Notes: generated by a model not told the origin, from the letters alone. Positions 32,103-39,613 are shown, counted from the stretch's first letter. The stretch is 53,857 bases of DNA from Hydrogenophaga sp. (GCA_016741995.1 JACVCO010000022.1:1-53857); one strand, 5' to 3'. Translations and numbers: made by a program.

Positions 32103-32930
32103 TTACTTGGCCACGTCGAGCAGGTATTGCACCGCGGCCTTGATCTCGGCGTCGGAGGCGCTCATTGCGCCCCCCTTGGGTGGCATGGCGCCTTTGCCTT
32201 TGAGCACCACGGCGGTGAGCGCGTCCACGCCTTGCGCGGCGCGCGGGGCCCAGGCAGCCTTGTCACCCGTTTTGGGTGCACCGGCCACGCCGGCGGCGTG
32301 GCACACCGTGCAGGCCTGCTTGTACAGGGCTTCGCCACCAGCCACGGGGGTGGCGGCGGGGGCCGGGGCCGCCGCTGCGGCCGGTGCAGCGGCCACAGGC
32401 GCCGGGGCTGCGGCGGGGGCGGCAGCGGCAGCCGGGGGGGGTTGCTGCGGCTCGGCGAACTTGGCGCCAGACGCGTTGGCCATGTGCACCACGGCGCGGC
32501 CGATCTCGGCGTCGCGGAACGCACCGCCGCCTTGTGCGCCCATGGCGCCTTTGCCCTTGAGCGCGGAATTCAGCAACGCGTCGTAGCCGGTGGCGATGCG
32601 TGCAGCCCAACCGCCAGCGTCACCGAGCTTGGGCGCACCGGCCAGGCCGGCGTCGTGGCAGGCGGCGCACTGCGCCTTGTACACGTTGGCACCGGCTTCC
32701 AGCGGGCGGTTCGCGTCGCGGATCTCGATCGCGCCGACCTTCTGGATGCGCTGCGCCGTGGCCTGCTCGGTGTCGACCGCGCCCGCGGCGGGCTTGTTGC
32801 CCGAGGTCACGTAGTAGACGAGACCGATGATGATGAAGACGGGCACCACGAACGCGAAGAAGGACGTCCACAGCAACTGGGCGGGCGTCTTGATGGGGCC
32901 GGTGTGGGAGTCGTGCGCGTGGTCGCTCAT
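32103..32930 (-). CDS. Membrane-anchored diheme cytochrome c (c5 family)
   Basis: 275 residues. One membrane helix (about 22-42) anchors it with the rest in the periplasm. Heme motifs are C88-A-A-C-H92 and C207-T-V-C-H211, each in a c5-type domain with matching flanks (AGLAGAPKLGD and AGVAGAPKTGD), so the two domains look like an internal duplication. They are joined by an Ala/Pro-only linker (about 161-197). Both domains end in a KGKGAM segment with possible axial methionine. It probably carries electrons to a terminal oxidase. Confidence 0.93.
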   Translation of the reverse strand: MSDHAHDSHTGPIKTPAQLLWTSFFAFVVPVFIIIGLVYYVTSGNKPAAGAVDTEQATAQRIQKVGAIEIRDANRPLEAGANVYKAQCAACHDAGLAGAPKLGDAGGWAARIATGYDALLNSALKGKGAMGAQGGGAFRDAEIGRAVVHMANASGAKFAEPQQPPPAAAAAPAAAPAPVAAAPAAAAAPAPAATPVAGGEALYKQACTVCHAAGVAGAPKTGDKAAWAPRAAQGVDALTAVVLKGKGAMPPKGGAMSASDAEIKAAVQYLLDVAK

Positions 32931-33007
32931 GGGGTCCTCAGGGGAGTGGCAGTCGGGCCGTCAAGGCCTTCTGGCAATGCCCGCCGGGCGTTGGCGGACA
33001 GCCGGCG

Positions 33008-33013
33008 ATTATA
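33008..33013 (-). promoter_or_regulatory. -10 box candidate for the diheme cytochrome gene
   Basis: Read on the minus strand this is TATAAT, about 78 bases before the cytochrome c start. No clear -35 box is visible 16-18 bases upstream, so the assignment rests on the -10 hexamer alone. Confidence 0.35.
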
Positions 33014-33055
33014 GCCAGCGGCCTCCGGGAGCCCGGGCGATCCCGAGCAGGCCGC

Positions 33056-33061
33056 TAGAAT
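33056..33061 (+). promoter_or_regulatory. -10 box candidate for the tRNA-Arg gene
   Basis: TAGAAT ends 12 bases before the mature tRNA 5' end, a normal distance for a tRNA promoter. The -35 region is GC-rich and not recognisable. Confidence 0.35.
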
Positions 33062-33073
33062 GTCGGCCTCTGC

Positions 33074-33149
33074 GCGGCTGTAGCTCAGTGGATAGAGTAT
33101 CGGCCTCCGAAGCCGAGGGTCGTGGGTTCGATCCCCGCCAGCCGCGCCA
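33074..33149 (+). tRNA. tRNA-Arg (anticodon CCG), integration target
   Basis: A 76-base cloverleaf with encoded CCA. The acceptor stem is GCGGCTG (33074-33080) with CAGCCGC (33139-33145), followed by G and CCA. The anticodon arm is CGGC-CTCCGAA-GCCG, giving anticodon CCG for CGG codons. The T arm has the loop TTCGATC. The 3' end from the T loop onward is part of the 24-bp direct repeat, so the integrated element restores the tRNA sequence. Confidence 0.95.
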
Positions 33150-33155
33150 CCCCTC
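33132..33155 (+). repeat. attL: left copy of the 24-bp direct repeat
   Basis: It covers the end of the T loop, the T and acceptor 3' strands and CCA of tRNA-Arg, plus six bases after it. It is identical to 39719-39742. The flanking bases differ on both sides, which defines the ends. Confidence 0.92.
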
Positions 33156-33213
33156 CCGGGACCCCAGAATCGACGCGGGTTCCAAGCCTGACAAGGACTT
33201 ACGAGGGCTGCAC

Positions 33214-33234
33214 TGTTCCACAAGCCTGTACCAC
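33214..33234 (+). repeat. Left pair of TGTNCCAC octamers (integrase arm sites?)
   Basis: TGTTCCAC (33214-33221) and TGTACCAC (33227-33234), 13 bases apart in the same orientation, between attL and the integrase gene. Three more copies lie next to attR. Tyrosine integrases bind such arm sites beside the core. The assignment is an inference. Confidence 0.6.
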
Positions 33235-33263
33235 ACACGGGCGAGAATCGGAGAGTGCAAGAA

Positions 33264-34991
33264 GTGAAGCTACCCCCCTACGTGAAGCGGCGCGGGAACG
33301 TCTACTGGTTCCGCCGCAGGGTCCCCGACGACCTCATTCCCCTGGTTGGCCGTGGCGAGTTCATGGAGTCGCTGAAGACCACCGAACTCGATGTTGCCCG
33401 CACCCGCGCTGCCTATCGCAATGCAGAGGTCGAGGCAGTCTTCGAGAAGGCGCGGTACGACCTCAAGCGCCAGTCGGGCACCGTCTTGACCGACGACCCC
33501 ACGCCCGAACAACAGCAGTACATCCGGGACGCCGTGCGGTTTCATCTTCTCGACGAGGACGAAAGCGTGCGACTGTCGCGACCCGGAGAGGACAACCTGG
33601 ACAGCTACGACGACTACCGCTCGAACGAGTACGACACGGTGGCGGAGGGGCTGCGCACGGGGCGGGTTGCCTGGGGAGCGCATGAGAAGGCCAAGATGGG
33701 CAAGCTCCTCGCCGCTGTTGGCGTCCAGGTGGAGCCGGGTACGCCCGCATGGGACGTAGCGGCCTACAGGGCATCCGAGGGCCTCCACGCAGCCTTGCGG
33801 GACATCGCCAAGCGCAGCAGCGAGGACCATGTACCCACCCCTATGCGTCCGGTGTTGCCCGCCAGCCTGACGCCTGTGGCTCCGGTGGAGGCCGTTGCGG
33901 AGACCTCGGCGCGGACGCTTGGTGATGTCATCGACCACTACACCGAGGGCCTGCCGGACAACGAGTTCCGCCGCAAGGTGGTGCGGTGCCTCCTGTTGTT
34001 CGGCGAGATGGTCGGCCGCAGCACGCCAGTCGCAGAGCTGCGCCAGATGGCGGTCACGAACTTCATGCGCGACATCTGCCGCCTGCCGGACAAGTGGGCG
34101 CGGCGCTTCGATGCGGGTGAGTCCATTGCGACCATGCTGGCCGTAGCGCCCGACAAGGTCATGAGCCCCTCGACCTACGAGGCCAACTACAGGGGGCCGC
34201 TGGGCACCTTCCTGGCCGTAGCCGCGAGAGACTTCGGGGACGACGGTTTCCGCACCTTGAGCGTGAAGCACATCAAGTACACGGGTGACCGTGTGCCCGA
34301 AGAGGATCAGCAGCGACCGCTCACGGACGCGGAGCTGGTCACCCTGTTCGAAGGTGAGGAGTTCCGACGCATCGCCGCTGACCCCGGGCAGGAGGCCCTG
34401 TACTGGCTCCTGGTCGTCATGCTCTTCACCGGTGCTCGGCCCCGTGAGCTTTGCCAGTTGAACCCCCAGGTGGACTTCGGGGCCATGGAGGGGCACTGCT
34501 ACATCGACCTGGACGAGAAGACCGCAGCGGGTGTTGGCGTGAAGAAGTCCATCAAGACCGGCGAGACCCGGCGCTTGCCCCTGCACGCCGAGCTGGTCCG
34601 CCTGGGCTTCCCCGAGTATCTACAGCGCGTGAAGGACGCCGGTGGAGACCGCCTGTTCCCGTCCTGGCGGGTCAAGCAGGGCAACCCCTTCTCTGCCCAC
34701 TACGAGCGCGTGGCGGGCTTCCTGAAGGTCGTGGGGCTCTACACCCGCACCGCACCCCCTGGTGAACTCGTCACGGGGGCCTACGTTCTGCGGAAGACCT
34801 TCATCACCCAGTGCCGCAACCAGGGCGTGGTCTCGAAGGAGATAACGGGGCACAGCGATGGCCTAACCACCGCGATGCAGGACCGGCACTATGTCAAGGG
34901 CCCGGAGCCGCTGCGGCGGAAACGGGAGCAGTTGGCGAAGCTGGTGATGCCTGTGGCGATTCCCAAGCGAGCCGCGCAGGCGAGCCCCTGA
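33264..34991 (+). CDS. Tyrosine-type site-specific integrase
   Basis: 575 residues from the GTG at 33264, which has GGAGA nine bases upstream; another GTG at 33255 is too close to that site. The N-terminus KRRGNVYWFRRRVPDDLIPL is the small domain found before many proteobacterial integrases. The catalytic domain, numbered from 33255, has R395 in TGARPRELCQL, K434 in KTGETRRLPL, R513 in VLRKTF, H533 in TGHSDG and the nucleophile Y546 in DRHYVKG. The first histidine of the H-x-x-R box is a tyrosine (Y510). It adjoins the tRNA and should drive integration and excision of the element. Confidence 0.93.
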   Translation: MKLPPYVKRRGNVYWFRRRVPDDLIPLVGRGEFMESLKTTELDVARTRAAYRNAEVEAVFEKARYDLKRQSGTVLTDDPTPEQQQYIRDAVRFHLLDEDESVRLSRPGEDNLDSYDDYRSNEYDTVAEGLRTGRVAWGAHEKAKMGKLLAAVGVQVEPGTPAWDVAAYRASEGLHAALRDIAKRSSEDHVPTPMRPVLPASLTPVAPVEAVAETSARTLGDVIDHYTEGLPDNEFRRKVVRCLLLFGEMVGRSTPVAELRQMAVTNFMRDICRLPDKWARRFDAGESIATMLAVAPDKVMSPSTYEANYRGPLGTFLAVAARDFGDDGFRTLSVKHIKYTGDRVPEEDQQRPLTDAELVTLFEGEEFRRIAADPGQEALYWLLVVMLFTGARPRELCQLNPQVDFGAMEGHCYIDLDEKTAAGVGVKKSIKTGETRRLPLHAELVRLGFPEYLQRVKDAGGDRLFPSWRVKQGNPFSAHYERVAGFLKVVGLYTRTAPPGELVTGAYVLRKTFITQCRNQGVVSKEITGHSDGLTTAMQDRHYVKGPEPLRRKREQLAKLVMPVAIPKRAAQASP

Positions 34992-35031
34992 GTGCGTGGG
35001 TCTATGGTGCGTGTGTAGCCCTGGCCTACGA

Positions 35032-35394
35032 CTACATCAGGGTGAGCAAGTCGGAGGCCACCGTGTGGGACTCTTCCTCGCTCATCCACCAGAACCCCAT
35101 GCGCTCGATGGCCGCCGTCAGATCGGCCTGCGTTATCTCCTCGCCCCGCAGGCGTTTCCAGTACGCCCAACCCAGGACCGCACTACCACCGTCCGGCTCA
35201 ACCAGCCGGTCGACCATGCCGCTCCACGGTTCCGTCGTGTTGCCGTAGAACGCGAGATTGCGAATGGCGTGGTTCAGCCCGAAGTGCAGCTTCCAAAGGC
35301 TGTCTGCGTCCAGGGCGCGAAGCTCGACCTTGTCCGACTCGGTGAGGCGAGTATCGAGTGCCGAGAACAGGTCACGAACGCTGGCGATTTCCAT
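35032..35394 (-). CDS. Small protein of unknown function (120 aa)
   Basis: 120 residues; GGGGAGG eight bases before the ATG is one of the best ribosome-binding sites in the element. It is acidic and begins with a helix (IASVRDLFSALDTRL). The segment LWKLHFGLNHAIRNLAFYGN followed by WSGMVDRLVEPDG recalls small uncharacterised proteins with an HFGL-x3-IRN motif, but I can assign no function. It converges with the integrase gene, 40 bases apart. A terminator before it separates it from the two other minus-strand genes. Confidence 0.68.
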   Translation of the reverse strand: MEIASVRDLFSALDTRLTESDKVELRALDADSLWKLHFGLNHAIRNLAFYGNTTEPWSGMVDRLVEPDGGSAVLGWAYWKRLRGEEITQADLTAAIERMGFWWMSEEESHTVASDLLTLM

Positions 35395-35461
35395 TGAACC
35401 TCCCCACCAGGCGACATCCTACTTGGGGGCGTCCAGCAGGACGGTGGCGCGATTTCTGGCG

Positions 35462-35483
35462 AAAAAATCCGAGAGCTCTCTCG
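35462..35483 (-). terminator. Terminator on the minus strand within the element
   Basis: Read on the minus strand: CGAGA, loop GAGC, TCTCG, then GA and six T residues. It lies after the 71-residue zinc-ribbon gene. The stem is short, so termination may be partial. Confidence 0.5.
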
Positions 35484-35539
35484 ATACAGCCCGAGCGCAG
35501 GATTCCCCCCGTGCCCCCTCGGTCGCCCATGAGACCACC

Positions 35540-35755
35540 TCAGGGCACCGTGTAGCCGGGCCACTCGACCACCATGCGGCAGGCATGGCACTGGCCGTAG
35601 ATGCTGGGGTCCATGGTCGCCTTGGGTTCGTGGCGGTCGTGGCTGGGTGCTTCGCGGTAGGTTTCCCAGTCCACCTCGACGAGGCCCTGATGGGCGCAGC
35701 GGGGGCATGAGGCGGCCGCGAGGGTGGCCGTAGGGCTGAAGGAGTTGATGAGCAT
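35540..35755 (-). CDS. Small zinc-ribbon-like protein (71 aa)
   Basis: 71 residues from the ATG at 35755. Two C-x-x-C pairs (C17/C20 in SCPRC and C56/C59 in QCHACR) are placed to bind one zinc ion, as in zinc ribbons. Between them is a charged stretch with EAPSHDRHEPKA. Its size and motif suggest a nucleic-acid-binding or adaptor protein; no family is recognised. Seven bases separate it from the upstream gene, so the two form an operon. Confidence 0.65.
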   Translation of the reverse strand: MLINSFSPTATLAAASCPRCAHQGLVEVDWETYREAPSHDRHEPKATMDPSIYGQCHACRMVVEWPGYTVP

Positions 35756-35762
35756 GAGGCGA

Positions 35763-36140
35763 CTACGCCTCGCCCACCAGCTTATTCGCAACTGCGAGCG
35801 CGATGCGGTAGGCCACATACTCCGCCTGCCCCTTGCTGGGGTAGTCGTCGGGCACCACTTCAATCGCTTCCACTTCCAGGCTTGCGCCTGTCTCTTCGCT
35901 CGCCCGTCTTACCCCTCGAAGTACCTCGTCCACGTGGTTGCTCACATCAAGCTGTGCCCCGTGCTTGGACGAATCCACGGGGGGCAGAGTTACCACCGTG
36001 GGGCCAACTGGTGGTGCTTTTCCGAAGCGGACCGAAACGAGAACGGCTGTCGGGCCGGAAATGTGCCCGTAGCAGTAGAAGCCATGACGATGGTGGATGC
36101 GCGCGATGTCCATGATTCGGCCGAATGGGCGTGGCGACAT
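35763..36140 (-). CDS. Unknown protein, divergent from the serine recombinase
   Basis: 125 residues if it starts at the ATG at 36140; a TTG at 36215 would add 25. The C-terminal half HVDEVLRGVRRASEETGASLEVEAIEVV then DDYPSKGQAEYVAYRIALAVANKLV looks like a compact alpha/beta domain. I do not recognise it. A 12-bp perfect palindrome lies five bases before the ATG and could control its expression. The gene is divergent from the serine recombinase, as a repressor gene often is. Confidence 0.55.
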   Translation of the reverse strand: MSPRPFGRIMDIARIHHRHGFYCYGHISGPTAVLVSVRFGKAPPVGPTVVTLPPVDSSKHGAQLDVSNHVDEVLRGVRRASEETGASLEVEAIEVVPDDYPSKGQAEYVAYRIALAVANKLVGEA

Positions 36141-36144
36141 CTTA

Positions 36145-36287
36145 GTCACCGGTGACCGAAACCGACCGCTTGCGGACTCCCCCCACGAGGGGTGACCGGA
36201 AGTCAGCCTTGACAAGTTCCGTACGGCCTCTATGATACGTACATCCCTTTCGGACCCTTCAAGACTTCCTCACCATGTCACGTACGT
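36145..36287. promoter_or_regulatory. Divergent control region: promoter and palindromes before the serine recombinase
   Basis: A near-perfect promoter on the plus strand: TTGACA (36209-36214), 16 bases, TATGAT (36231-36236). Palindromes: GTCACCGGTGAC (36145-36156), CCGTACGG in the spacer (36219-36226), TACGTA overlapping the -10 end (36236-36241) and ACGTACGT just after the recombinase start (36280-36287). GGTGACCG recurs at 36191. These could be operators or recombinase binding sites. Confidence 0.65.
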
Positions 36288-36868
36288 TCGCCTACCTCCG
36301 CGTCAGCACCACGGACCAGACCACCGACAACCAGCTCGCGGAGATTGCCGCCAGCGGCTTCAGCGTCCACCCGCGCAGGGTCATCCGCGAGACCATCTCG
36401 GGGTCCGTACCGGCCAACCAGCGGCCCGCCTTCGGCACCCTGGTGGGCAAGCTCGAAGAGGGCGACATCCTGGTGGTCACCAAGCTGGACCGACTGGGGC
36501 GCAATGCGATGGACGTGCGGGCCACCGTGGAGGCCCTGGCGGGTCTCGGGGTGCGGGTGCACTGCCTTGCCCTTGGCGGCATGGACCTAACCAGCCCGGC
36601 CGGCAAGATGACCATGGGTGTCATTGCGGCCGTGGCCGAGTTCGAGCGTGACCTCCTCCTGGAGCGGACCCACACGGGCATCGCTCGGGCCAAGGCCGAG
36701 GGCAAGCACATGGGTCGCCCTGCCACCTTCACCCCCGAACAGGCCCAGGAGGTGCGCGAGAAGCTCGACCAGGGAGCCACCGTGGCGGGCCTTGCGCGTG
36801 AGTACAACACCACACGCCAGACCATCATGCGTGTCCGGGCGGTGGGTGAGGCACTCGCTGCCGCATAG
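36275..36868 (+). CDS. Serine recombinase (resolvase/invertase family)
   Basis: 197 residues. The catalytic serine is S11 in YLRVSTTDQTTDNQ, and LDRLGRNAMD (71-80) carries the conserved arginines. The long helix follows in GVIAAVAEFERDLLLERTHTGI, then the C-terminal helix-turn-helix in GLAREYNTTRQTIMRV. This is the size of Tn3-type resolvases and DNA invertases, not of large serine integrases. Having both tyrosine and serine recombinases is unusual for so small an element; it may resolve multimers or control a switch. Confidence 0.93.
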   Translation: MSRTFAYLRVSTTDQTTDNQLAEIAASGFSVHPRRVIRETISGSVPANQRPAFGTLVGKLEEGDILVVTKLDRLGRNAMDVRATVEALAGLGVRVHCLALGGMDLTSPAGKMTMGVIAAVAEFERDLLLERTHTGIARAKAEGKHMGRPATFTPEQAQEVREKLDQGATVAGLAREYNTTRQTIMRVRAVGEALAAA

Positions 36869-36949
36869 ACTCCCGCCTCCACGTTTGCCGCCGCGCCCTT
36901 TTCATGCCTGCCCCTGGGAGGGGACGGGGACGAATTCCAGAAGTAGTTG

Positions 36950-37615
36950 ATGCCGAGACCTTGCCGTACGCCCGGCTGCCAGGATGCAGCACACGGGTAC
37001 TCGCTGTTCTGCGAGAACCACAAGAAGACCACCCGCCGCCACGGTGCACCGACCCAGCAAGCGGTCACCGTCCACGAGCTGAAGCCCTTCGTGGCCCTCG
37101 TGGAGGCCCGCAAGGCCAAGAACCCCGAGAGCGAAGCCTGGGCCATCCTCACGGCCCGCTGGGAGGCCGTTCTGGGCCACGCTCAGGGTGTCCTTCAGCG
37201 CTACGCCGAGGGCCGCGCAGGGTTCCGCTGGGAGCGCCTCGCGGCCCACCACTTGGTCACCATCGGGCGTGATGTGGAGCCGTGGTCGGTGGTCAAGACC
37301 GCACTGGCCATGTACCTGATGCAGGACCAGCGGCCCACCCGGTTCGCCTCGGATGCCGCCTTCGACCATCAGCTCGTGCGCCGTGTGCGTGGCCTCACGG
37401 ACACCAACGCGGGGGCCTACTGGGACCACCAGGAGCAGCGCTCCAAGCGCGTGTACCGGGACATCCCGCCCCGGGTGATTCAGGCCATGGCGCAGCCCCT
37501 GAAGGCCGCCTTCGGGGCCCCTGGGTTGACCCTGGCGGCCAAGGAGCGCGAGGACATCGACAAGGCGAACGAGGAGCGCCGACGGCTGGTCTCCGCCCTG
37601 GAGGGCTTGGCATGA
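36950..37615 (+). CDS. Unknown protein with an N-terminal CCCH zinc motif
   Basis: 221 residues from the ATG at 36950 (a TTG three bases earlier is also possible). C5, C10, C21 and H24 in PCRTPGCQDAAHGYSLFCENH resemble the small zinc motif that precedes HNH domains in some phage proteins, but no HNH domain follows. The rest is mainly helical, with Arg/Lys-rich parts (EQRSKRVYRDIPPRVIQAM). The stop overlaps the ParB-like gene (ATGA), so both are made together and may act together. Confidence 0.68.
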   Translation: MPRPCRTPGCQDAAHGYSLFCENHKKTTRRHGAPTQQAVTVHELKPFVALVEARKAKNPESEAWAILTARWEAVLGHAQGVLQRYAEGRAGFRWERLAAHHLVTIGRDVEPWSVVKTALAMYLMQDQRPTRFASDAAFDHQLVRRVRGLTDTNAGAYWDHQEQRSKRVYRDIPPRVIQAMAQPLKAAFGAPGLTLAAKEREDIDKANEERRRLVSALEGLA

Positions 37616-38445
37616 GCCGTACCGCCAAGAAGAACCCCGTGGACTCTTTCGATGCCTTGAAGGAGCAGTGGAGCAACGGAAAGCCGCAGCCGAAGCTGCC
37701 CCCACAGGCCCTCGTGGTCTCGTCCATCAAGGTCCGAGAGGAGGTCTTCCAGCACCGCCGTCCAGACCGCTTCGCCTCGGACCGCCATGTCAGAGAACTC
37801 GCTGACGTGGCAAAGGTGCGCGACCTGGACAGGCTGACCGTGTGGTGGGACGGCAAGAAGTGGTCGGTCATCGACGGCCACCACCGTATCAAGGCCTACA
37901 TCCGCGCGGGGAAGAGCGGACACGCGGTGCCAGTCGAAGTCTTCGAGGGGACCCCGGAGGAAGCCCTGGGGCGAGCCGCCGAGGCCAATACGAAGGACAA
38001 GCTCCAGATGTCCTCATCGGAGAAGTCCAACGCGGCTTGGCGACTCGTGGTCATGACCGAGGGGCGCAGCAAGGCCCAACAGGCGCAGGATGCCGGCGTC
38101 TCGGAGCGGCTGGTCGCGCTCATGCGCAAGGCCAGGGCCACCCTGATGAAGGACCCTGAGCGTGCCCTTGAGGGGCTCGCCGAGATGTCCTGGCAGGACG
38201 CCAGAAGGGCGGCCGCTGGGGCCACCCTGGACTGGACCCCCGAGGAGGAAGAAGCGCGGGTTGAGAAGATGACCACCGCCCTCCGCAAGGCCCTGGGAGC
38301 CACGGCAGACCGCCAGCCGGACATCTTCAGGCAGGCCCTGGAACGCTTCAGCCCCCAGCTCGCCCAGGCATTGGAGGAGTCCTACGTGGAGTCGTACCGA
38401 GAGGCCCACGAGTTGGACCCAGAAGAGGCCCTGGGGGGCTCCTGA
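37612..38445 (+). CDS. ParB-like (ParB/sulfiredoxin fold) DNA-binding protein
   Basis: 277 residues. The ParB N-terminal fold is shown by VIDGHHRIKAYIRAG (86-100), the CTP/phosphate-binding box in the family. A helix-turn-helix-like part follows (about 152-174: SKAQQAQDAGVSERLVALMRK). There is no ParA gene in the element, so chromosome-style partition is unlikely. Phage and island proteins of this fold act as transcription regulators or nucleases. Translation is coupled to the zinc-motif gene by ATGA. Confidence 0.82.
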   Translation: MSRTAKKNPVDSFDALKEQWSNGKPQPKLPPQALVVSSIKVREEVFQHRRPDRFASDRHVRELADVAKVRDLDRLTVWWDGKKWSVIDGHHRIKAYIRAGKSGHAVPVEVFEGTPEEALGRAAEANTKDKLQMSSSEKSNAAWRLVVMTEGRSKAQQAQDAGVSERLVALMRKARATLMKDPERALEGLAEMSWQDARRAAAGATLDWTPEEEEARVEKMTTALRKALGATADRQPDIFRQALERFSPQLAQALEESYVESYREAHELDPEEALGGS

Positions 38446-38446
38446 A

Positions 38447-38494
38447 GGTCACCGCTGTGCACTCCTTGGGGGTGCATGTGCACAGGATGTGACC
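38447..38494 (+). repeat. Two-level inverted repeat between the ParB-like and nuclease-like genes
   Basis: The outer arms GGTCAC (38447-38452) and GTGACC (38489-38494) enclose inner arms TGTGCAC (38456-38462) and GTGCACA (38478-38484). The inner right arm is itself the palindrome TGTGCACA. It starts two bases after the ParB-like stop. Without a T tract it is more likely an operator or partition-type site than a terminator. Confidence 0.55.
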
Positions 38495-38590
38495 GAGAGG
38501 GCGCGCGGCTGCCTCTCGCTGCGAGTGGGGGCCCGCAGACGCTGAAGCCAATGCACAATGCGGCAGCACGTTGAACTTGGGAGGAGAGCC

Positions 38591-39577
38591 GTGGAAGTTC
38601 GCCGAGAAAAGCAGCTAAGCCCCGTGGGTGATGAGGTCCTCGCCCTCACGGCCGTAGTGGCCCCAATCTTGATGGGCGTCCTGTCCGCACTCAAGCAGGA
38701 CGTGGTCGCCGAGGCGGGCGGGCACGCCAACGTGAAGCTGAAGATGCTCCCGCGCTTGTACCGTCCCGGGGACGGCGACGTTGGCATCTGCTTCGAGTAC
38801 GCCGTACACGAGGCGATGAACAACGGGGATGGCAAGGTTCTCGATCGTATTGATAGCGCCGTGAAGCTCTGTCGAATCAAGTCGGGAGGATTGAAGTCGA
38901 TCCTCTTCGGCCTGGAGAAGTCGGGTGCGGTTCAGCTCATCGACACCGCGAACGACATCCTGACGGATGAGTCGCGGGCGCTCACCGGCAATGCAGGGCA
39001 ACCTCCCAAGCTGCGCCGCCGTTTGAACATGCTGGCCGCCGCGTTCAAGCGGCCCACTACGAGGCTGGCGCTGCCCTACTCGATCAGCGGGTTGTGGAAG
39101 GCGGACTTGTTTGTAGGCTCAGTGAAGTCCCAGCAGTGGGTGGGTACGTCGATCAAGATCAACCCCGCGCAGCTTGAGGGTGCGGCTGGCCTCCGGATCG
39201 GCATCATCCCGACCCGCCAAGGTCGGAGTGACGCTGTGCGGCTTGACGAGGCCAAGAACATGGTCATCTGCCCGCTCCACCATGACGGGGATTTCATGCA
39301 GGTGTTTTACGAGGCTTGGCGCATCGTGCAGGCTTTCTTGAAGGCCGATGCCATGCTCCCCAAGGAGGCCATGCTTCCACGCCCCGTAGACCGCGAGATT
39401 TGCCGAATGCTTCAGGAGCGGCGCGAATTCCCCGCTGTAGACGTGATTGAGGCGCTGAAGGTCTTTGGCCAGCCCGAACTGCTGGAGACCGACCCCGAGC
39501 AGGTGAATCTGGAAACGGTCATGGGTGAGCCAGGGCGCACCGGGACGTTGCTCGCGCCGATGTCGAAGACCGTCTAG
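38591..39577 (+). CDS. Unknown protein, possible PD-(D/E)XK nuclease (cargo gene)
   Basis: 328 residues from a GTG at 38591 with GGGAGGAGA just upstream, a strong site. No named family is recognised. E69 in DVGICFEYAVHEAM recalls the G-x-x-x-F-E helix, and D172 with K189 in KADLFVGS and WVGTSIKIN have the order and spacing of the D and x-K residues of PD-(D/E)XK nucleases, with Ser in place of the usual Glu. It lies alone beside attR, the usual place for accessory or defence genes. The nuclease idea is an inference from short motifs. Confidence 0.6.
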   Translation: MEVRREKQLSPVGDEVLALTAVVAPILMGVLSALKQDVVAEAGGHANVKLKMLPRLYRPGDGDVGICFEYAVHEAMNNGDGKVLDRIDSAVKLCRIKSGGLKSILFGLEKSGAVQLIDTANDILTDESRALTGNAGQPPKLRRRLNMLAAAFKRPTTRLALPYSISGLWKADLFVGSVKSQQWVGTSIKINPAQLEGAAGLRIGIIPTRQGRSDAVRLDEAKNMVICPLHHDGDFMQVFYEAWRIVQAFLKADAMLPKEAMLPRPVDREICRMLQERREFPAVDVIEALKVFGQPELLETDPEQVNLETVMGEPGRTGTLLAPMSKTV

Positions 39578-39613
39578 GCACCTATCGGCCCACCCGGTAT
39601 TGGCAGTTTTGCC

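Noticed and set aside
36275..36868. An invertible DNA segment controlled by the serine recombinase.
   Set aside because: I found palindromes near its promoter but no pair of matching inverted sites flanking a gene; resolvase or regulator roles remain possible.
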